Source of the DNA: Cerrena zonata
Taxonomy: Eukaryota > Basidiomycota > Agaricomycetes > Polyporales > Cerrenaceae
Length of the DNA: 64,000 bases
Assembly (NCBI GenBank): GCA_038087015.1
Contig: JASBNA010000051.1
Coordinates: forward strand, 124,001-188,000
Direction: 5' to 3'
This document shows positions 56,945-64,000 of this stretch, in pieces. Below the pieces are notes generated by a model. The model searched no databases. It was not told the DNA's origin and worked only from the letters and a program-made list of their open reading frames with translations. The position numbers and the translations under genes are program-made. Numbering within the stretch: the stretch's first letter is position 1; every line of letters begins with the position of its first letter.

Positions 56945-59900
56945 ATGTCTTCCACCTCATCTACCCTCCCCAACTTCAAAAAGCTCTCTGTGGACAACTA
57001 CCCCCAGTGGAGCGGTGAAATGAAGGCTTGAATGATGCGTTCTGGGCTGTACAGGCTGGTGAAAGGGGTGGAAAAGCGTCCTGAGGCAGATGATCCTGCT
57101 AAGGTGACTGCTTTGGAGCAGGGGTTGATGGACAAGTGGGATGAGAAGGCCCTCAAAGCGGCTGGTGAGCTCTTTCTTGCTGTAGATGTCGAGCAGAGGA
57201 CGCATTTGGCTGGTATCGAGGAGGATCCTGTCAAGATCTGGGCCAAACTCGAGTCTGTGCACCTCCAACAGCGCCCTGGAGCTCGTTTCAATGCCTATGA
57301 CGACCTCTTCAGCATCAGGAAGAAGGAGGACGAATCCCTGCTCGCTTTGAGCACCAGGATCGACGAAACCATGCTCAGGATCAAAAACCTTCGCCCCCCC
57401 TCCTTTGACCTCACTTCCCTCGACGATGAGCTGGTTTGTATGACCATGCTTCGCTCTCTACCTGAGGAGTTCCACCACCTCTCTACATCGCTCCAGCTGG
57501 TCAACAAACTCGACAAGAACACGCTTTTGCAGGCCTTCATCACTGAGGACATCAATCTGAAGTGCAGGGTCGAGTCTGGCAACTCCTCTGTTGCCTCTGC
57601 CCTCTCTGCAAGTGTTGTTTCGACCGCTGTCTGCGCATTCTGCTCGCTCCCAGGCCATTCCATTGATTCCTGCTTCCGCTTTCGTGAGGCCAAGGCTTCT
57701 GCATTGAAGGAGGCCCAGGAGAAGCATCAGACGCGTCAGGAAGGCGGCAGAAAGCGTCCCCAGAAGGCCAACATTGCCCAGGACCAGCAGACACCCTCTG
57801 CTTCGGTCCAGGAGGTCCAGGAGTTTGCTGGTAGTGCAAGTGCTTCCTCTGATCCCTCCTCGCTCTATTCGCCTCTAGATGTCGTTGCTGACGCTTTGTG
57901 GACTGCAGACACAGGGGCTACTTCTCATATGACCCCCCATCGTCACTGGCTTCGCAATTACAAGCCCTTTCGCACTCCCATTCGCCTTGCCAACAACACC
58001 ATCGTCTTCAGTGCTGGAGTGGGGTCTGTATGCTTTACACCGCATTCTGAGGGGTTGAGGTTGCGTCCTGTACAGTTGAGTCGCGTTCTGCACATTCCAG
58101 CGTTGAAAACCAACCTCCTATCTGTCCTGTATCTCGTTAGAATGCATTCCTTTCATGTGCACATCCACAACGACCGAATGGACTTCAAACTTCATGGACA
58201 GCTCGCATTTTTCGCTTCCATTGACTCTAACAACACCGCTTTCCTTGCTGGAGATGTTCTCCCTCTCAGCTCCTTCGAAAATGCCGCTCTTGCCTCCACT
58301 CTGCCTCTCAGCCTATCCCTCTGGCATCGTCGACTAGCTCACCACAACATCGACAGTGTCAAGGCCCTTATCCACCAGAAACTGGCACCTGGAATCACCA
58401 TCCACTCTGAGGGTGTTCCTGACCCCATCTGTGAGCCTTGTCTAGCTGGCAAGATGCATGCCAATCCCTTCCCCTCGTCGACCACAGAGCTCTCCTCTGC
58501 TTGTGAAGTCGTCCATTCTGACCTCCACGGTCCCCTAGACATCCAGACCTTTGGTGGTTATCGCTATTGGGTCACCTACATTGATGGGAAGTACAAGTAC
58601 CGAGTTGTGGTGCTTCTGAAAGCAAAATCCCAGCAGTTTTCCGCTTTCAAGCTCTACCATGCTTATGTGCGCAACAAAGGCTTCTGGATCGGTGCTCTGC
58701 AGGACGATAAGGGTGGCGAGTACATGTCCAAGGAGATGGACCAGTACTGCATCGACCACGGCATTGTCAGACGCCATACAACCCGGAATCGACCTCAGCA
58801 GAATGGAGTTGCCGAATGCTTCAATAGGCTCCTCTCTGAGCGCATTACTTGCATGCTTTCAGAATCGAATTTGCCGCGTCAGTTCTGGAGTGAGGCCCTC
58901 CATTCCTTCGTCCACATCATTAACCGCTGTCCGACTTCCTCCCTTCGCGGTCTTATGCCCTTTGAGGGATTCCATGGCAGGAAACCGGACCTCTCTCATC
59001 TCAGGGTCTTTGGGTGCACTGCGTATGTTCATGTGCAGAAGGACAAGCGTGTGGCCTTAGGGCCTCACATGGAGAAGTGTGTGTTTATTGGTTATCCGGA
59101 TGGCTATAAGGGCTGGAAGTTCTACAATCCGACGACGAGGAAGGTAGTTATCTCAGAGCGTGCTGAATTTGACGAACGCTTCTACCCAGGTCTCAAAAAG
59201 TCGATTTCTTCGCCCCTGCCCTCCCAAGCTGTCTCTGACACCCCTGCATCGTCCCAGAGCCTCAGGACAACAGACCGCTTGCACAGAGACGTCCACAGCG
59301 CTCTCACATCCAGTCTCGTCCTTCTGGCCTCCCTGCTGCTGCTGCTGCCCCTCGTGTTGCTTCCAACTCTCCCTCGCCTTCTCCAGGCCCTGCCCCTCAC
59401 TCTCCCTCACCACCTGCCTCACCAGAGCCTCAGGATCCGCCTCCTGCACGTCGCACAGGCAGATCGAATGCAGGCAAGCCACCTGGTGACTGGTGGAAAC
59501 TTCGCTCTCCATCTCCTGCTGACACTGATTCTGAGCCTGAGGATGATGATCCTGAGATTGCATTTGCTGCCTCCAGTGGTGATGCTGATCCCTTGTCTTT
59601 TGCAGAGGCTATGAAGCATCCTGAGGCCTCTCAGTGGCGTGAAGCAGCACTCACAGAATTCAACAACCTCGTCGCAAACGGCACTTGGGAGACCTGTCCT
59701 CTTCGTGCTGGAAAGCGAGCCATTGGATGCAAATGGGTCTTCAACACAAAGCGGCATGCAGATGGCTCCCTGGAGCGGTACAAGGCCAGACTCGTTGCCA
59801 AGGGCTATAACCAACGCCCTGGGTATGACTATGTCGAAACCTTTGCCCCCACAGTGCGGATGGCAACCATTAGGACGGTTTTGGCTCTTGCTGCCACTGA

Positions 59901-60399
59901 GGACCTTGAGCTGCACTCCCTGGACATCTCTCAGGCATTCATCAATGGTGATTTGGACACTGAGATCTACATGCAGCAGCCTGAGGGCTTCCAGAGCGGT
60001 GGTGAAGGCCATGTCCTTCGCCTTGTCAAGGCCTTGTATGGTCTCAAACAGGCAGGTCGACTCTGGAACCAGAAACTCCATTCTACCCTTGATTCCCTTG
60101 GTTTTGCACGTCTCAAGTCGGATCCCTCTGTCTATGTCTATGCCAAGGACGAGGTGCGCATTATCTTCCCCATTTTCATCGATGATATCACCATTGCTGC
60201 GACATCCAAGGCCTCTATCAACCAGACTGTCCAGGACCTCCAGAAGCACTTCAAACTTCGAGATTTGGGTCCCACCAGCTACCTCCTAGGCATTGAGATC
60301 ACCAGGGATCGTCCCAACTGCTCGCTTTCATTCTCTCAGCATCAGTGGATGACTTTCCATAATGCTAGTTTAGAAAATATGGATCTACCTGTGTCCTAA
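56945..60399 (+). pseudogene. Ty1/Copia gag-pol polyprotein, truncated and disrupted
   Basis: ATG at 56945 opens gag (NFKKLSVDNYPQWSGEMKA), but codon 29 is TGA where Trp is expected. The frame continues open from 57032 to 59614. Gag core is followed by a zinc knuckle (CAFCSLPGHSIDSC), protease (WTADTGATSHM), integrase zinc region (LWHRRLAHHNI) and catalytic residues (VVHSDLHGPL, DDKGGEY, NGVAECFNR). Near 59235-59260 the frame shifts by one. Reverse transcriptase is then read as AMKHPEASQWREA, GCKWVFNTKRHADG, YVETFAPTVRM, DISQAFINGDL and IFIDDITIAATS. The element stops at about 60350 after FSQHQW, so the rest of RT, RNase H and the 3' LTR are missing. Confidence 0.85.
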
Positions 60400-60872
60400 T
60401 GGATTTTCAATTTTCTGATGTTAGCTTTTATGAGTTTGTTACATTCTGTGACTGTTACACAGTCACTTGGGGTCACTATTTGACTATAACATCAACTTGC
60501 AAGTTGCATTCACAGTGGGGCACTAAAGTCTAAGGCTCAAGAACAATACAAGATAATTTAGATACATCTATATCATATCTCCTCAATGTTTTGTGTATGC
60601 CCCATATGTTGTTATCCATTAATGGCCCACTTCAGTGCAACACTTTCGGGCGCCATGGAAAGGAACATTGATATTCAAAATATTCTGTAGGAAGTTATCT
60701 CCCACTCCTTTTCTGGAGATATAACACTAATATCCACCTATATGGGTCAAAATATGTTGTTTTTATATGTTAGAAAATAACCCCCTCAATGTAACGATGT
60801 CTGCAATGGGCACCAACTTGTAAGTGGATATGTTTCCGAGTCAGACCTCAGTCTGGAAGTTGCACTCAAACA
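60400..60872. other. spacer between Copia truncation and Harbinger transposase
   Basis: Non-coding sequence holding a short perfect hairpin (GTGACTGT / ACAGTCAC near 60450-60470) and related words AAGTTGCATTCACA and AAGTTGCACTCAAA near 60500 and 60857. It may include the Harbinger terminal region, but no terminal repeat was proven. Confidence 0.3.
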
Positions 60873-62708
60873 ATGCTCCACATGAATCGTGCTATTGATT
60901 CTGATTCTGAAGATGAACATAATCAGCATCAAACTGCTGCACTGGCTGCATTACTTGTACTAGGAGCTGATGAATCCTGTCGATTGCGATCTGCTAGGTG
61001 GCACCATCATTACCTCACTTGGTTGGAACTCCTCCCTAACGCACAGTTTATCACTCCATGGAGACATCTGCACCAAACCCAAAGCAACCATGCCTATGTC
61101 ACGACTATGGGTATTGATATTACTACTTTCCAGTATATTTGTTAAAGGGTGACTTAAACCAGGGAATAGATCGACCTGGGGGACACACAAATGCTCTGGA
61201 ACACAATGAGAGCAGTTTATTGAGAGGGAATTACAATACTTGCCTGGAACACAATGAGAGCAGTTAGAGAGCCCTGAAAGCGACCAGGCATACTAGATAG
61301 GAAGGAGAACTCGGCTATAGCCGAGTTAAGCGCTGAAGGCTCGGCAATAAGCGAAGAAAAGCGAAATGAAACACAAGTTCACCCTGCATTGGGTGGAGCA
61401 CTAAATACTGAAGCTAGAGCAAAGGGGAAAAGTGCTACAGGAAGCTGAGTGTCTACAGAGTCCGTTTATGAAGTCAAAAGATAGAATAGATAAGGTGGAA
61501 CATCACCAAAACACAAAGTTTAACAATATTCTCAACTCTGGCTTTCGACACTTGTGGAATAACACCCCCATTCCTCGTAATGACACCAGTTCAACTGGGA
61601 TCGTTTGTCTCCATGGTCGCTCACTCAATGCTGAAGGTGCCTTAGGACTGGCCCTTCACTACCTGTCAGTGAGACATGCCTCCAAGAGATTTTTGCTCTT
61701 GTCCTGTGAACTGTTACATATGCTTTGTAATCTCACTCTTGTTACAAGTGCTTCAGGAGCTCCCAGAGGCTGCAGTTTGTTGGCCAAGTGATGATAAATT
61801 CAATAAGTTATCTGAAATCATTCAAGTAAATCTGACATACATTTTAACAGTCAGTATATATACTTATTTATTTTTATTACAGGAGCGTCATCCTCATCTA
61901 AATGGGGCATTTGGATCACTTGATGGACTCAACTTAACTAGCAAAGAGTCCAGTGATCCTACCATTGAGAACGCCACTTATAATGGTTGGTTGCATAGCC
62001 ATTGTTACAGCTGTGTTATGGCTTTCTCACTGAAAGGTTTGTGTTTCCCCTGTGTTCATGTAGAAACTGGGCTAAATATGGACTCACACCATACAATATT
62101 TAGGCCCCCTTATTGCTTGCAATCTCAATGCATCAGGAAGCTGGCATGACTCACGTGTTGTGTGTCCAATATTTGAGAAGCTTCATCAAGACACTCCAGA
62201 GGGGTATTACTTGGTAGCTGATACTGCCTTCCCTCATAGTATGCCCGGGTTTGCATCAAAGATATGTGCTCCCATCAAGAGTGGTCAATGTCTTCCATCA
62301 GATCCCATTGAACAGGCTGAATTTATTGCATTTGACTGTCAGCTCCTATTGTACTGTCAAACAGCTGAATGGGGAATGTGGGCATTACAAGGGGCCTTTG
62401 GACAATTGCGTGTTCCACTTGATCTGAGTGATGCAGAGTGGCACTGTGACCTGATTGAGGTCTGTGTTCGTATGAATAATATACATGCACTTCTGGTTGG
62501 TATCAATCAGATACAGAATGTGTATATACCAACTTGGGATCAAGCAGAGGGTGCTCAGTTATGGTTTGAGTTCGAGAACATGCTTTCCTCCGATATTAGA
62601 GCTGGTATCACGTTTCCACCTCAATCTTATATAGTAGACTTTGGACTAAATTTGAATAAAATTTGTATGATGTTTTATAAAATATTAATGCCTTCAATGG
62701 CAAATTAA
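60873..62708 (+). pseudogene. PIF/Harbinger DDE transposase, split by a solo LTR
   Basis: The start MLHMNRAIDSDSEDEHNQ is followed by LALLVLGADESCRLRSARW, LELLPNAQFITPW and YVTTMGIDITTFQYI, typical of the N-terminal part of fungal Harbinger transposases. The frame is cut at 61139 by a solo LTR and resumes exactly with LNSGFRHLWNNTPIPRND. Around 61660-61760 there are frame slips and lost codons. After an intron come AFGSLDGLNL (first Asp), a second intron, ASGSWHDSR, YYLVADTAFP (second Asp), TAEWGMWALQGAFGQLRVPL and IEVCVRMNNIHALLVGINQI (third acidic region). It ends near 62708. Inactive as it stands. Confidence 0.8.
61140..61525 (-). mobile_element. solo Copia LTR inserted in the Harbinger transposase
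   Basis: The 386-base segment begins TGTTAAAGGG and ends TAACA. It is flanked on both sides by the 5-base direct repeat ATATT (61135-61139 and 61526-61530). It matches the Copia 5' LTR at 56428-56734 in opposite orientation. Removing the LTR and one ATATT restores a continuous transposase frame, which proves insertion after the Harbinger gene was present. No internal retroelement sequence remains, as expected from LTR-LTR recombination. Confidence 0.88.
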
Positions 62709-62867
62709 AATGATATGTACAAATAGTATATAGGTGTCCTCTGGCCTCAAGGCAGGACAACTGGTAAAACTCCAAGTGAGGTGTCACGGTCAGTCCCCCT
62801 TCCAATGACATAACTTCCAGTTATCAAGGAGATTGTATTTACAAGTGAGAGATTGAAAATGGAGATA

Positions 62868-64000
62868 TTAGATGTTGCAGGCTTCATCATTGTCACTGTA
62901 TGAAGTGATCCAACAGCAACAAGGAGTCAACATTATGGTATTTTGTTGTGAGGTTGATGATGGATGGCAAACAATAGTCAATAGAGATGCCTGACTAGTA
63001 GGTATTGCAGTAGCTGGCATTGTTGATTGAGCTCGGTTGGTGAAGGGGGTGGGAAGATGGGACTTGGGCTCCATGCAGAATACAACATAGAGGGGAGATG
63101 GTTAGATTGACTGAAAAACAGTGGACCCAGTCGTGGAGTCGTAGCATTGGCAGGTACAGAAAGTGAAGGCCTGGGAGTAGGTGTTAAGAGTGACTCTCAG
63201 GAGTTTCGGATAGTACTGGTGGATGCTGGGTGATGAGAACCTGGTAGATCAAAAGATGGTGCTGAATGAGTTGGCATCTGATAGATGGTGTCACGCTGAG
63301 AAAGGAGCTGCATTATATGGAGCTCATTTTCAGCATGATCTGCTCGTCATGTCTCGGCATTGATATGATCTTGCAGAGTTGCAATATGAGCATTGAGATC
63401 CCGTATCTGAGATGATAGTGACTCAAACATCATGTTTTGTGTCCTTTGAACACTACAAGCCTTTTCACAAGCAGCTTGGGCATCATGGTTGAATGCAGAA
63501 GAGATATTTTCAACCAGCTTGGTGGTAAGGAGTTGTTGACCACATTTGGAGGCGACAGGGCCAGGCTCTGTCTTGACTTTGGGCTTCTTGGTAGGTGCAG
63601 GCACAAAGATGTCTTCATCGTCAGATGAAATCTCGATGGGTGGCTCATTCAGAGGAGGTCCATAAGTAGAGAGATCATCCGGTCCGCCATCAATAGATGG
63701 ATCATTGACAGCATGAGTATGTGCATGAAGATTGATATGATTGTTAACATTCCAGGCTTCTTGCACATGCCATGGCACATCAGCCTTTCCTGTCAGCTTC
63801 TGAGTGTGAACAAGCTACAAGACATAATTTACTTAGAACAATTGGACTGGGATACATAAGAATCATTACTCACCGCATCAAATTTAGACTTCAATGGTTT
63901 CATATTCCGCTCAGGATGGCCAGAAGCCCTTGCCCAGGAGTTGAAAGAGTTTGTGACAGTAACCCATTCATCTGAACCAATGGGCCAAACCTTACGAAGG
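62868..64000 (-). pseudogene. Harbinger accessory Myb/SANT-like protein, partial at window edge
   Basis: On the minus strand the right edge encodes VWPIGSDEWVTVTNSFNSWA and MKPLKSKFDA, then a splice-like junction to LVHTQKLTGKAD, VPWHVQEAWNVNNHIN, an acidic SSDDEDIF patch, basic KKPKVKTEP and a helical IRDLNAHIATLQDHIN. This is the layout of the DNA-binding partner that sits beside fungal Harbinger transposases. Convergent orientation with the transposase fits. The N-terminus lies beyond base 64000. Below ~63350 the frame is broken by stops, with only SHLPTPFTN-type fragments. Probably non-functional, though the right part looks intact. Confidence 0.6.

Overview
The window is nuclear DNA of a filamentous basidiomycete, most likely an Agaricomycete. 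Genes are dense and broken by many 50-80 bp GT-AG introns. The recognisable proteins are fungal housekeeping ones: a Num1/ApsA-type PH protein, CBP3, TUP1, an HCNGP splicing factor, a GH27 alpha-galactosidase, kinesin-10, Sm D1 and organellar AsnRS. The mobile DNA is also of fungal type: Copia, PIF/Harbinger, a basidiomycete-type tyrosine recombinase and a STAND/NACHT remnant. I could not place it to genus. All exon structures were read by eye from splice consensus and reading frame, so single boundaries may be off by a few bases.

Region 1 (1-7.2 kb) holds the 3' part of a cortical-anchor PH protein (+), an unrecognised coiled-coil protein (-), a short-chain dehydrogenase (+) and the complex III assembly chaperone CBP3/UQCC1 (+).

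Region 2 (7.2-21.5 kb) has a 10-exon TUP1 co-repressor gene (-) between two inverted copies of a ~2.7 kb segment. Each copy carries an intact, uncharacterised ~520-aa gene. TUP1 has an abnormally large 1.54 kb second intron holding a diverged tandem repeat. A ~2.9 kb gene-poor stretch lies upstream of TUP1.

Region 3 (21.8-33.1 kb) is ordinary gene space: HCNGP/SAP30BP-like (-), a coiled-coil protein (-), alpha-galactosidase (+) and kinesin-10 (+).

Region 4 (33.8-43.3 kb) begins with a probable MED25-like C-terminal region (-) and unresolved coding-like segments. A rearranged block follows: a duplicated 3' end of a coiled-coil gene, a broken STAND NTPase and then the full coiled-coil gene (-). 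Divergent from the last is Sm D1 (+).

Region 5 (43.9-46 kb) is an asparaginyl-tRNA synthetase whose 3' end is out of frame at two places.

Region 6 (46-64 kb) is a mobile-element zone. It starts with a ~10 kb AT-rich island without intact genes. The island contains a decayed tyrosine-recombinase gene with Trp-to-stop changes, a degenerate minisatellite and a near-perfect 429-bp-armed inverted repeat. A truncated Ty1/Copia element follows, then a Harbinger transposase split by a solo LTR of the same Copia family with a 5-bp target-site duplication. A Harbinger accessory gene runs off the right edge.

No rRNA, convincing tRNA or CRISPR array was found. The less ordinary features are the TUP1-flanking inverted duplication with its unknown gene family, the rearranged STAND/coiled-coil block, and the AT island with its palindrome and hypermutated recombinase.
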